Shown piece after piece: positions 45,391-53,734 of a stretch of 64,000 nucleotides of DNA. Made by a program: the position numbers and the translations under genes. The number at the start of each line of letters is the position of its first letter. Positions within the stretch are counted from its first letter, which is position 1. Where the stretch lies: positions 248,001 through 312,000 of the forward strand of contig NZ_ARXV01000002.1 of NCBI RefSeq assembly GCF_000756665.1, written 5' to 3'. Under the pieces are notes generated by a model. That model was given only the letters and a program-made list of their open reading frames with translations, made no database searches and had not been told where the DNA came from. Source of the stretch: Alcanivorax nanhaiticus (GTDB lineage: Bacteria; Pseudomonadota; Gammaproteobacteria; Pseudomonadales; Alcanivoracaceae).

Positions 45391-46044
45391 ATGACCTTGC
45401 TGGAATGCATCGAAATCGAGCTAAAACAACCCGCCACCGCCAGTGTGATCTGGCTGCATGGTCTGGGGGCCAGCGGTCATGACTTCGAGCCTATCGTTCC
45501 TGAGTTGCAGCTGCCGGCAGACCTGCCCGTGCGTTTTCTGTTTCCTCATGCACCGGAAATTCCGGTCACCGTGAATGGCGGCATGATCATGCCTGCCTGG
45601 TACGACATCCTTGCCATGGATATCGACCGCAAGGTGGACGAAAACGGCGTACAGGCCTCCGCCGATGCAGTAGACGCGCTGATCGCACGGGAGATGGATC
45701 GCGGTATTCCTTCCGAACGAATCATTGTTGCCGGCTTCTCACAGGGTGGCGCTGTCGCCTACCAGTGCGCCCTGCGACACCCCAAGCCCCTAGCCGGTCT
45801 GCTCACCCTGTCCACCTACATGGCCATGCCGGTTACCCTGAACGACGCGAATGCTCAGCTCCCGGTCATGGTATGCCACGGCAGTATGGACCCTGTGGTC
45901 CCCGAACAACTGGGCCAGCGGGCAGCCGCCAGCCTGAAGCAGATGGGCCTGTCACCCGAATATCGCACCTACCCCATGGAACACATGGTGTGCCTGGAAC
46001 AGATTCGCGATATCGGGGCATGGCTTCGCGAACGCTTGGCGTAA
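45391..46044 (+). CDS. carboxylesterase / phospholipase family hydrolase
   Basis: 217 residues from the ATG at 45391, placed 8 bp after GGAGGAG; an ATG six bases earlier would overlap the rapA stop. Alpha/beta hydrolase with the nucleophile in GFSQGGAVA and opening WLHGLGASGHDFEPIVPEL, typical of the EstB / acyl-protein thioesterase-like family; His is in the late EHMVC segment and Asp in GSMDPVV. Hydrolyses short esters; native substrate unknown. Likely co-transcribed with rapA. Confidence 0.92.
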   Translation: MTLLECIEIELKQPATASVIWLHGLGASGHDFEPIVPELQLPADLPVRFLFPHAPEIPVTVNGGMIMPAWYDILAMDIDRKVDENGVQASADAVDALIAREMDRGIPSERIIVAGFSQGGAVAYQCALRHPKPLAGLLTLSTYMAMPVTLNDANAQLPVMVCHGSMDPVVPEQLGQRAAASLKQMGLSPEYRTYPMEHMVCLEQIRDIGAWLRERLA

Positions 46045-46051
46045 AAGTTCT

Positions 46052-46076
46052 GCCCGGATGCCGGGCGGGCCTTTTT
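46052..46076 (+). terminator. intrinsic terminator after the esterase gene
   Basis: GCCCGG, 3 nt, CCGGGC forms a compact hairpin followed by GGGCCTTTTT, 8 bp past the stop codon. It ends the rapA-esterase transcript. Confidence 0.85.
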
Positions 46077-46180
46077 GCGTCGCGGAACCGCTCGCTAGCA
46101 TCCGTCACAGGAATGTAGCGCAGCGGAGTAACGCCCGCACCACCTGCAGGCGATCCGAGCCCAAGCGAGGTAAGGATTCC

Positions 46181-46285
46181 AGAAGCGAGTTTCGAGTACC
46201 GAGTCTCGAAAATCAAAAGACAACAATCAGGCACGAGGTTCAGGGGTTTTGCCTTTCGAAACTCGCTTCTCGTACCTCGAAACTG
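46181..46285. repeat. heptad-repeat hairpin, CGAGTTT type
   Basis: Left arm 46181-46210 (GCGAGTTTCGAGTACCGAG and on) and right arm 46253-46285 (TTTCGAAACTCGCTTCTCG and on) are inverse, built of 7-bp units related to CGAGTTT. The ends pair over 14 bp (GAAGCGAGTTTCGA). It lies in the 430-bp gap between the esterase gene and the RcnB-like gene; the rest of that gap holds the terminator and no gene. Confidence 0.78.
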
Positions 46286-46473
46286 GTTGCCCCCGTTTTA
46301 CCCTTTTTCACATTCCCTACGCCTTGTTTGCACATTTTGCTTCCATCCTGAATCCCTATTCTTTGTGACTGCAGCCACATCCAGACACATTTTGTTCCCG
46401 TTCCAGCGGCACCATTGCCAGAATAGAAAGTCAGACCTGACAGACAGAACGGTCGGAGAATAAGGAGAACCCC

Positions 46474-46932
46474 ATGAAGACGACTTCCGTGCTTACCCTT
46501 ACCGCCCTGCTTGGGCTCAGCGCCACTCCCGGCCTCAGCCAGGCTCGGCCGCCTTGGGAAAATGCCCAGCGCGAGGACAATACCCGGATACAACTGGTGG
46601 AGAGCCGCCGCGACCGCGATTATTCCGATTATCGTTATAGTCAGCGCGAACGCGAAGCCCTGCGCCAACATCTAAGCCGCCGCGACTATGAATCCCTGCC
46701 ACCGGGTTTACAGAAGAAAGTGGCGCGAGGCGGCAAACTGCCTCCGGGCTGGCAAAAGAAGTTGCAAAAAGGCCAACGCCTGCCTGATGACCTGTATTAC
46801 AACGGCCAGCGCCTGCCTGTGTACGACGACATTCGTCATATTGATGGTGTCAGCGACGTGATCATCGACAACGAGGTGGTCCGGGTAATTGACGCCACCC
46901 AGACCATCATCGATGTATTCGGCATTCGCTGA
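46474..46932 (+). CDS. exported RcnB/CigR-like protein
   Basis: 152 residues with a signal peptide ending near GLSQARPP. The mature part is basic and hydrophilic and has the repeated phrase of the RcnB/CigR family (LPPGLQKKVARGGKLPPGWQKKLQKGQRLPDDLYY). RcnB acts in periplasmic nickel/cobalt balance and CigR is an envelope protein; which, if either, applies is not clear. An AAGGAG ribosome site is present. Confidence 0.75.
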   Translation: MKTTSVLTLTALLGLSATPGLSQARPPWENAQREDNTRIQLVESRRDRDYSDYRYSQREREALRQHLSRRDYESLPPGLQKKVARGGKLPPGWQKKLQKGQRLPDDLYYNGQRLPVYDDIRHIDGVSDVIIDNEVVRVIDATQTIIDVFGIR

Positions 46933-47026
46933 GAAACGTCAAAAAAGCGAACGCACTTAATGCGTTGCTGAGGACAGTAGGAGAAGGCGTGCTATCTCCT
47001 CCGGGTTCGGCCGCGATTCGCGTATA

Positions 47027-47106
47027 TTTTCGCGGCTCAAGTGCCGCTCCTACAAAGAGATGAAGCCCTGCAGTCCCACGTAGGAGCGGCGCTTGAGCCG
47101 CGAAAA
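47027..47106. repeat. REP-type inverted repeat pair
   Basis: Left arm 47027-47054 and right arm 47080-47106 (GTAGGAGCGGCGCTTGAGCC and on) are inverse over 27 bp with one difference. The GTAGGAGCGGC head is typical of REP elements. A third partial copy (CGAGGTTCCTACAG) follows at about 47150-47164. It lies between two convergent genes. Confidence 0.88.
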
Positions 47107-47179
47107 CACGCAAGTGGCAGCCTCGCCAAGGCTCGGGTTCGCCTCTCGAGCGAGGTTCCTACAGATCTGCCCTTTCTAT

Positions 47180-48535
47180 TCAGAAAGTAATGACCTCGGG
47201 AGAGGCTCTTTGGTATTTGGGCATGGAATCCCCCGCGCGTGAGCCGATATAGGTTGGATCAGTCACCAGGTAGGACCGCCCGGCAAATGTCAGGCGGCTG
47301 CCTGAACCTGGCAGGGCAACGGCAGCAGCAACATGCCCAGGATATAGCAAACCCACCGTATCCATCCGGAACAGTACCCTCACCGCCTTGGTGAAGAAAA
47401 TCGCCCGATCTTCGCAGTCCGCAGCGGGATTGAACAACAGCTCTTCCGGCAGTTGATAATGCTCACGGCCAAACTGCTCCTGGTCGGTTTCGTATACCAG
47501 GCCAAACTGAATCAGCTGCATCAGCGCATTCAACTTGTCCAGGTCGCTCTCATAGCGATCATCAAGGCTGGCCCAGGAAGACTGCAAAGAGGCCAATACA
47601 GAATCACTGAACGGCGCGGCAAAGTAATATTTCAGATCCATGATTGGATAATTGCCATAGTAGCGGGCCAGCTCCCGATCAAACTCGAAAGTCAGCTGGT
47701 TATCGCCGTGACGAAGTTCGCGCTGACCATAATCAGGGTTCGTCACCGGATGCTGATGGAACGCCAGATCAAACGAATCAGCATCACTTTGCTCGCCATG
47801 AATATGCAGCGAAACACCACCCTCAATCGCATCCGCCAGATCATAATATTTCTGCCCATCAAGCGTGTAGTAACTCCGTCCATAGAGCATTTGCTGGACG
47901 TGGGTCAGCAATACCACCTGCTGATCTGCATAGCCGAGACGTACATCTCGTCCCATTTCTACCAACAGGAACCACTGCATCAGGGTGGCGTCATCCGCAC
48001 GCGCGGCGTGGCCTTCTGTAACCATGCGGATCAGCTGCCAAAGCCCCCAATCACCCAGGGACAATGCCTTCCTGTTATTTTCCAGCCAGCTCAGCGTGGC
48101 CTGATAATCACTGGTTGCCAATGCGGTGTACGCATCGACCAACGCGGCTTCTGAACGGTAATTGCCCGGCAGGGAGACGGACCACGAGGGCGGCGTCAGA
48201 CGATGACCGATGAACAACACGGTATCACCCGCTGGGGGCACAACCGGGGCGGGAGGCTTCGGCTCAGGAGGTTTTGGCGCGGGCTGCGGCTCGGGTTCGT
48301 CTTCCTTCACCAACACAGGAGGATCCACCGGCTTTGGCACAGGATCACGCACTTCACCCTGCTGCCCGGTAAATGCCGCCCAGTCATCCTCAAGCATTTT
48401 CCTGAACTGCTTCTGCTGGCTACTCAAGTGAGCCTGAAAGTTTTGTTCATGGGCCGCTTTCCATTGGGAAAAATCATCGGCATGAACAAGCGGAATCAGA
48501 GTAAGGCTCAGACACAGAAATGTTTTTCGCAGCAT
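47180..48535 (-). CDS. exported transglutaminase-like protein
   Basis: 451 residues from the ATG at 48535 (MLRKTFLCLSLTLIPLVHA, a signal peptide). A proline-rich, acidic linker covers about 67-101. The C-terminal third has the transglutaminase-like triad: Cys374 (NPAADCEDRAIFF), His401 (LYPGHVAAAV) and Asp426 (LVTDPTYIG). Such proteins are often bacterial peptidases or cross-linking enzymes. Last gene of a cluster that also encodes a caspase-like protease. Confidence 0.78.
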   Translation of the reverse strand: MLRKTFLCLSLTLIPLVHADDFSQWKAAHEQNFQAHLSSQQKQFRKMLEDDWAAFTGQQGEVRDPVPKPVDPPVLVKEDEPEPQPAPKPPEPKPPAPVVPPAGDTVLFIGHRLTPPSWSVSLPGNYRSEAALVDAYTALATSDYQATLSWLENNRKALSLGDWGLWQLIRMVTEGHAARADDATLMQWFLLVEMGRDVRLGYADQQVVLLTHVQQMLYGRSYYTLDGQKYYDLADAIEGGVSLHIHGEQSDADSFDLAFHQHPVTNPDYGQRELRHGDNQLTFEFDRELARYYGNYPIMDLKYYFAAPFSDSVLASLQSSWASLDDRYESDLDKLNALMQLIQFGLVYETDQEQFGREHYQLPEELLFNPAADCEDRAIFFTKAVRVLFRMDTVGLLYPGHVAAAVALPGSGSRLTFAGRSYLVTDPTYIGSRAGDSMPKYQRASPEVITF

Positions 48536-48549
48536 GACGCAATCCATCC

Positions 48550-49659
48550 TCAAAGAGGCAGGGTCGTGATGACCAGGGAACTCACACTGGGGTGTGAATC
48601 ATTGAGCACGTTAAACAAGCGATGGAGCTGGTAGCTGGACTCCCCTTCCACCATGCCTCGGCTCTCGCGCAGGTGATGAATCGTGGCGGACTGGATACGT
48701 TCGTTGGTCACTATCGCCAGGTAGACATCCTTGGCGGCTTTGCCGCGTTCCAGTAATCCCGCCTCATAGGTCATGTTGCCACCCGGCAGAATTTTCAAAC
48801 CACCTTCATCAATTGGCTGATTGGCAGTCAGGACAGAGACCCGCCCATCCGCATAGATATTGAACACCGACAGAAAACCTTCGAGGGTGCTATCCACACG
48901 CAGGGAAAACTGATCCCCCGCCAGTAATTGATCAAGCTGTCGGCCAGTATCTGCCGTCTTGATCAGTGACAAGATCAACTCGGAGGAACCGGGGAAATGC
49001 ATGCTCTGAAAGATATCATCATCGGTAAGACGAACCTGCTGATCCCCGGCCGCCAGATACCAGCCACCATGCTGACGCTTCAGAGAAAGCAGCAGAGCCT
49101 GCGCGTCCTGACCTCGGCCATCACGCAGACTGGAACGAAGCTCGTTAACCAGTTGCGAACCCAGCAGGTACTCATTGCCTTCCAGCCGAACCGGCTTGCC
49201 CGCAAGCTTGCGGTTTAGCGAAGCTGCCAGCTGCTGTACCGCACTGCGAGTATCGAACTCGAACACCACATGCCAATCACCGGATGGGTCCTCATTATCG
49301 GAGCAAACCTGTATCGCCTGCTGAATACGCAGCTGGGTATCGATCTGTGCCGAAGACTGGAACGAACTGCTTTCCTGGCCGTTTTGAAGCTGGGATCGGG
49401 AGACACTCTTACCTGTCACCTGAACACTGATGCGCTCAGAAATATCCTTTAATGCTTCCACCTTGGCCTGCTGGAAACTTGCCCCCTGCCCATAGCCACG
49501 CACGATCACAACGCCATCTACCTCGGCGAGGGTCTGGGCACAGGATGACGCATAGACCTTGTCGTCATCCTTGTTTTTACCAAACCAGGCCAACGCTGAC
49601 GGATGGGCGGACAATAACGCCATCGCCAGACCAGTCATCAGCCAGTTATTCAGCGGCAC
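48550..49659 (-). CDS. exported LPP20/DUF4384-like protein
   Basis: 369 residues with a signal peptide ending near SALAWFG. The N-terminal part (VDGVVIVRGYGQGASFQQAKVEALKDISERISVQVTG) resembles LPP20-type repeats also found in the lipoprotein at 52.9 kb. The C-terminal part (YLSVFNIYADGRVSVLTANQ-type segment, then ILPGGNMTYEAGL) resembles DUF4384, often joined to caspases or kinases. The likely start is GTG, one base inside the caspase stop (TAGTG), with GGGAG upstream. Confidence 0.78.
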   Translation of the reverse strand: MPLNNWLMTGLAMALLSAHPSALAWFGKNKDDDKVYASSCAQTLAEVDGVVIVRGYGQGASFQQAKVEALKDISERISVQVTGKSVSRSQLQNGQESSSFQSSAQIDTQLRIQQAIQVCSDNEDPSGDWHVVFEFDTRSAVQQLAASLNRKLAGKPVRLEGNEYLLGSQLVNELRSSLRDGRGQDAQALLLSLKRQHGGWYLAAGDQQVRLTDDDIFQSMHFPGSSELILSLIKTADTGRQLDQLLAGDQFSLRVDSTLEGFLSVFNIYADGRVSVLTANQPIDEGGLKILPGGNMTYEAGLLERGKAAKDVYLAIVTNERIQSATIHHLRESRGMVEGESSYQLHRLFNVLNDSHPSVSSLVITTLPL

Positions 49660-51605
49660 TATCGCGCTCCCGCATAAACGGCCATTACCCGATGGCTATC
49701 TCCCACCAACTGGGGTGTCTGATCGCTGGGTTTATTCGCCTTGAGAATATAGTTGGCCACATTCCAACTGAGATACTCATGCAATTCCCCACTGGTAATA
49801 CGATGGTCACGATCACCATCCGCACTCCCTCTCAACCCTTTGAGGAAATAATAGGTAAACAGACTATGCCGGGCTTCGCTATACCAGTAACTGACCTGAT
49901 CAGGCGAAGTACTGGTGAATACTGAGGCATTACCCATACCAACGGGGGTGATGGTGTCCGCCGGTTTCAACAGTGCCGGGCTGATGTCTTTCTGGAGCAT
50001 GCTGTCATTGGGATTGCCAGAAAAACAGGAATCAATAACAACAGTCACATTGTTACTGGGCAATGCCGCAACGCTTGCGTAGAAATCATCCAGAGGGAAA
50101 CCGTCATAGGCCAGATCACGCAGGGGAGTATCCACAGGCACGAGGTAGGCCTTACCCTCCCCATCCAAAGATGGAGCTCCATGCCCAGAGTAATAAATAA
50201 AAACTGGCGGATTTTCTTGTCGACGTGCATTCAATTCCACATGACGGTACAGCGCTCCATCTTTGAAGCTTCGCTCTCGCGTGCCGAACAGACGCCGGAA
50301 TTCCCTGGAAGTCATATCCCGCTCAAGCCGTACATTATCCCGGGAATAGCCCATGGCCTTGACCACATAATCGGACACTGTACGGGCATCCTGAGCGGCA
50401 TAGCGAACCGGATCCAGATTCTGGTAGTTGCTGTTACCAATGATGACACCAACGGCCATATCCTCACGAACCGCGCCGGAAGGAATATCCAAACCCACAT
50501 TATCAATCGCCACCGGAGCGGCAACAGGGGTGTAGGCCACTGACCCCATTCCCATCCCACCAGAAGAAGCGTCGGGCACATTCAGAGCCAGACGCTGGCT
50601 CAAGCCCCCAGCGTTATCCGCCTCAGTCACTTGCAGAGCCAGCTTCAATCCATCACCACTGCGCAGACTGGTATAAAGTCCTACTTCCACAGTGCGCATT
50701 TCATTGGGTGCCAGTGTGCCGATTCTTTTCTTCAAATCTGATTCGTTGCGAAGAATGACCCGATCATCAGTCGTCATCGCCACGGTCACGTCTCTTGCCA
50801 CCCCTTTGCCCTGGTTAACAATGTCATAGCTGACAAGCAGAAGGCTGCCTTCGCCACGGCGAATTTCCTGTCTGGCAATTTGTAGCTTGGCGGGTTGAAA
50901 GGCTCTCGCCAGGGTTTCCAGGGAAAGATCTCGGGAATCGAAGCCGTCTTTTTCCCTGGCGGAAATTTTCAGCTTGAGAGGACCATCACGCAGGGTTTTC
51001 CCTGCTTGATAGGGAATCGCTCGCACCAGACTTTTGCCCGGCTCAATGCTGCCGATGCTAACGCTGGAATCATGCTGCAGGGCGTAGCTGTTGGAATCCA
51101 GCTTGAGGACAACCTGATCCGCACGGCTTTGTCCGTTGTTCTGAACCGTCACCAAAAGCTTGCCGCTTTCGCCACCATCGATGGCCTTGTCATTGCCGGC
51201 ATCCAGCAATTCTGCCGTCACCAGCAACTGCGGCGGATTCATGAATTTCTGGCGACGCTGCTCATCGTTCTGCAGCTCACGGCGTTCGCGTTCGACCTTG
51301 GCAAGCAGCGCATTCATCCGCTGCTCAGGATAGTAAGGCTCGCTGCTGCCGCCGCTCTCAACTTTTCGGCGCGCCATCCCCCGAGGGGTCTCGTACCACT
51401 CGTAGTGAACCTTGCCGGGAATAGTGATCCGGCCATCGTAGGAACGCTCGGCCAACGCCTTGCGATAGAGTGAAATGGCTTCTTCTGTGCTGCCACGGGA
51501 CTCCGCACGATATCCCTGCTGATAATATTCCAGCGCTTGGTTATCGTCTGCGAAAGACACGCCAGACAGCATCAACCCAGCAACAAGCAAACATGATCTG
51601 ATCAT
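49659..51605 (-). CDS. exported caspase-like (metacaspase) protease with CARDB-type repeats
   Basis: 648 residues from the ATG at 51605 (GGGGAG upstream). Order: signal peptide (to about 20), TPR-like stretch (about 20-55), charged helix, two immunoglobulin/CARDB-like domains (about 125-230 and 235-345), then a C14 peptidase domain (about 380-645). The catalytic dyad is His475 (YYSGHGAPS) and Cys527 (VIDSCFSGN). Near the end an EF-hand-like loop (D596, D598, D600, I603, E607) could bind calcium, which activates many metacaspases. It should work in the periplasm or at the surface. Confidence 0.88.
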   Translation of the reverse strand: MIRSCLLVAGLMLSGVSFADDNQALEYYQQGYRAESRGSTEEAISLYRKALAERSYDGRITIPGKVHYEWYETPRGMARRKVESGGSSEPYYPEQRMNALLAKVERERRELQNDEQRRQKFMNPPQLLVTAELLDAGNDKAIDGGESGKLLVTVQNNGQSRADQVVLKLDSNSYALQHDSSVSIGSIEPGKSLVRAIPYQAGKTLRDGPLKLKISAREKDGFDSRDLSLETLARAFQPAKLQIARQEIRRGEGSLLLVSYDIVNQGKGVARDVTVAMTTDDRVILRNESDLKKRIGTLAPNEMRTVEVGLYTSLRSGDGLKLALQVTEADNAGGLSQRLALNVPDASSGGMGMGSVAYTPVAAPVAIDNVGLDIPSGAVREDMAVGVIIGNSNYQNLDPVRYAAQDARTVSDYVVKAMGYSRDNVRLERDMTSREFRRLFGTRERSFKDGALYRHVELNARRQENPPVFIYYSGHGAPSLDGEGKAYLVPVDTPLRDLAYDGFPLDDFYASVAALPSNNVTVVIDSCFSGNPNDSMLQKDISPALLKPADTITPVGMGNASVFTSTSPDQVSYWYSEARHSLFTYYFLKGLRGSADGDRDHRITSGELHEYLSWNVANYILKANKPSDQTPQLVGDSHRVMAVYAGAR

Positions 51606-51625
51606 GACTCTCCCCAATAGCAAAT

Positions 51626-51650
51626 GCGGCCACCTCCCCCCGGTGGCCGC
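51626..51650 (-). terminator. strong hairpin between the outer-membrane protein and caspase genes
   Basis: GCGGCCACC and GGTGGCCGC form a perfect 9-bp stem with a 7-nt loop, 7 bp beyond the outer-membrane protein stop. On the minus strand it is followed by ATTTGC, a weak T-run, so it may lower rather than stop transcription into the caspase gene. Confidence 0.6.
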
Positions 51651-51656
51651 AACCCA

Positions 51657-52760
51657 TCAAAGTACTCGGGAAATAGAGAAGCTGTACAGCGTCTCGTCCT
51701 GATCATCGACGTTGGAGAAGTCTGATTTCAGGATAGTACGGTTCTCAATGGCGTAATCGATTACCCAGCTTTCGAACATCACGCCCAAGCCTGCGGTATT
51801 CGCCTCAACCCCTTCAGAATAAGGTTTGAATGCCGAGTCACCGCCATCAGCTTCAGACTCATAGCCACCCAAGCGAACAAAGAAGTTGTGATTTGCGGGA
51901 GTAATGAACTGCATTTCCACACCATAGGCAGTCCGCTCGTGATCCACCGCAATCGGCGTGCTCTGCCCCAGGTAGCGCACTTTGGCGTAAGAAATATCAT
52001 CACGCTGTACGGTTCCGGTCGCATGCAACGACCAGCCACCGAGGGTGAAGGGGCGCTTCAGCGCAACGCCCAGGCTCAAGACTTCCGGTCGGTTTGGCAG
52101 GTCTTCCAAATCACCCAGAACCACATCCACATCTGTATCCGAACGGAAAGTGGCACCGGCCTGGAATACTGTGTGACTCGCTTCATCCAGCGTCCATTTA
52201 CCAAGCGCGCCGAGGGTGAACCCCATAGCGGATTCACCATCAGACTCGTCACAGGAATTACAGTTTGAGTCGGTATCCTGCATGACCATGTCAATCGTGC
52301 CGCCAATCGCGACATATTCGTTCATGTCAAAACCGAAACCGAACTTCAGCTCCTGATATTCAGTACGCACTCGAACATTCTGGCCGCTATCAGTCGTGGC
52401 CAACGTATTGAAATCATAGGGACGGAAGTAGGCAATACCAAAGCCTTTACCACTAAAGCCCAGGTACTTCAGCTCGTTATCCGTCTTGTACAGCTCATAC
52501 TTGCCATCGGCGTTAAGTACCGGGTCTTCTTCACCCACGATCACGCTACCGTAATCAGCAGTGATATCCATGGCATTGCTGGGCAGAAAACCCAAACCGG
52601 CAGGGTTGTACCAAATGGTGCTGCTGTCAGCAGCCACAGCAGTAAAGGCTCCACCCATGGCCATGGCGCGAGCACCTGGCGCGGTGTAGAACTCTTCCAG
52701 GGCAGCAGCCTGCTGTGCAGCAAGCAGCAAGGAGGTAGTGGCAATAATTTTCTTGTACAT
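51657..52760 (-). CDS. outer-membrane beta-barrel protein (PorV/FadL-like)
   Basis: 367 residues from the ATG at 52760. A signal peptide ends near QQAAALEE. The mature start (FYTAPGARAMAMGGAFTAVAADSSTIWYNPAGLGFL) is the hallmark of the OmpP1/FadL/PorV superfamily, and the end SFSISRVL fits a barrel. Its role could be transport of a hydrophobic ligand or a docking site for surface proteins. It lies between the lipoprotein and caspase genes. Confidence 0.85.
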   Translation of the reverse strand: MYKKIIATTSLLLAAQQAAALEEFYTAPGARAMAMGGAFTAVAADSSTIWYNPAGLGFLPSNAMDITADYGSVIVGEEDPVLNADGKYELYKTDNELKYLGFSGKGFGIAYFRPYDFNTLATTDSGQNVRVRTEYQELKFGFGFDMNEYVAIGGTIDMVMQDTDSNCNSCDESDGESAMGFTLGALGKWTLDEASHTVFQAGATFRSDTDVDVVLGDLEDLPNRPEVLSLGVALKRPFTLGGWSLHATGTVQRDDISYAKVRYLGQSTPIAVDHERTAYGVEMQFITPANHNFFVRLGGYESEADGGDSAFKPYSEGVEANTAGLGVMFESWVIDYAIENRTILKSDFSNVDDQDETLYSFSISRVL

Positions 52761-52786
52761 GTGTCCCCAACGTATTCTCAAGCGAA

Positions 52787-52824
52787 AAGATAAAACCGGC
52801 TGACTCCACCCTCAGGAGCCAGCC
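52787..52824 (-). terminator. terminator after the LPP20 lipoprotein gene
   Basis: GGCTGGCTCC and GGAGTCAGCC pair (one mismatch) around a 7-nt loop; on the minus strand GGTTTTATCTTTT follows. It separates the lipoprotein gene from the outer-membrane protein gene, which probably has its own promoter or is reached by read-through. Confidence 0.7.
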
Positions 52825-52844
52825 ATACAAAAACGGCAGCTGTT

Positions 52845-53426
52845 TTAGTTGCTGCGGTTACGCGCTGCGTCCAGACGCTCACGGGCCTGGGAGGAAAGGA
52901 ATTTCTGATACAGCACATCCTCATCCTGGGCATTCAGACTGGCACCACTGGCCTTCACCAGGTTTTTGAACAGGGCCTTGGAACGCTCACCATTCAATAC
53001 CCACATGGTGCACAGCTGGGTCTTGCCTTCGATCGTGCCGAAATCCACGGCTTCCAGCACCGAGCCATTCAGGCTCTGTTGAGTCAACTGCTCAGATACA
53101 GAGGTAAAATCGGAACCTTCAGCGGTTTCGCCATTGCCCACACCGGTCCGGTTGGCCATGGTTTCAGCCAGACCATCCACAGCCACCCCAATCTGGTTGG
53201 CCAACTCAAGGCGCGAATTAGCGGATGAAGCCTGCTTGGTGATGTTCATGTTGCCGTTGAACGCCATGCAATCAGTACCCACAAATTGCTCCTGATTAGG
53301 AGGGTTAAGTACCCAAACCGGCAGCTTTATGTCATCCGGCGTCGCCGTTTCGTTCACTTCCTTGTTGGCACAGCCAGACAGCATGATGGCGCAAGCCACA
53401 GCAGAAACACTAAATAGAGACTTCAT
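52845..53426 (-). CDS. LPP20-family lipoprotein
   Basis: 193 residues from the ATG at 53426 (GGAGGG upstream). The lipoprotein signal ends MLSGC (Cys19). An LPP20-type domain follows (LPVWVLNPPNQEQFVGTDCMAFNGNMNITKQASSANSRLELANQI). It is probably anchored in the outer membrane. It shares its domain type with the protein encoded at 48.5-49.7 kb, which supports a common function for the cluster. Confidence 0.82.
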   Translation of the reverse strand: MKSLFSVSAVACAIMLSGCANKEVNETATPDDIKLPVWVLNPPNQEQFVGTDCMAFNGNMNITKQASSANSRLELANQIGVAVDGLAETMANRTGVGNGETAEGSDFTSVSEQLTQQSLNGSVLEAVDFGTIEGKTQLCTMWVLNGERSKALFKNLVKASGASLNAQDEDVLYQKFLSSQARERLDAARNRSN

Positions 53427-53610
53427 GATCCCTCCAGAACAATTATTTCCGGCAAACCCGCACCGGACCCCTTCATTAGACTTTCCCGGACACAATACAA
53501 AAGCGTCATCAAACCGTCATACCCCAAATTGGGTATACGGTTATTTTTTCTGATCCAGTGTCCGTCTTTCCCCCGAAAGATTCATTGTGGATTGGTGAGA
53601 AAACAGGCTG

Positions 53611-53631
53611 GTCAGACATCTGACGTCCAAC
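53611..53631. repeat. heptad repeat, single arm, GTCNGAC type
   Basis: GTCAGAC, ATCTGAC and GTCCAAC stand in a row, the same unit as at 8.4, 22.3 and 32.9 kb, without an inverse arm. A second run of 7-bp units (GTGCTGC, TTGTTGC, GTGACGC, GTGTAGC) is at about 53703-53730, on the other side of a terminator. Confidence 0.5.
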
Positions 53632-53674
53632 CAGAAACCCGCAACCTTCTCTCAAATCTGCAAGGAACCAAAAA

Positions 53675-53702
53675 AAACGCGCCCCGAAGGGCGCGTTTTG
53701 CG
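53675..53702. terminator. bidirectional terminator downstream of coxC
   Basis: AAAACGCGCCC and GGGCGCGTTTT pair around CGAA: a strong stem flanked by A-run and T-run, 33 bp beyond the coxC stop codon. It ends the cox operon on the minus strand. Confidence 0.85.
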
Positions 53703-53734
53703 TGCTGCTTGTTGCGTGACGCGTGTAGCGGCTC

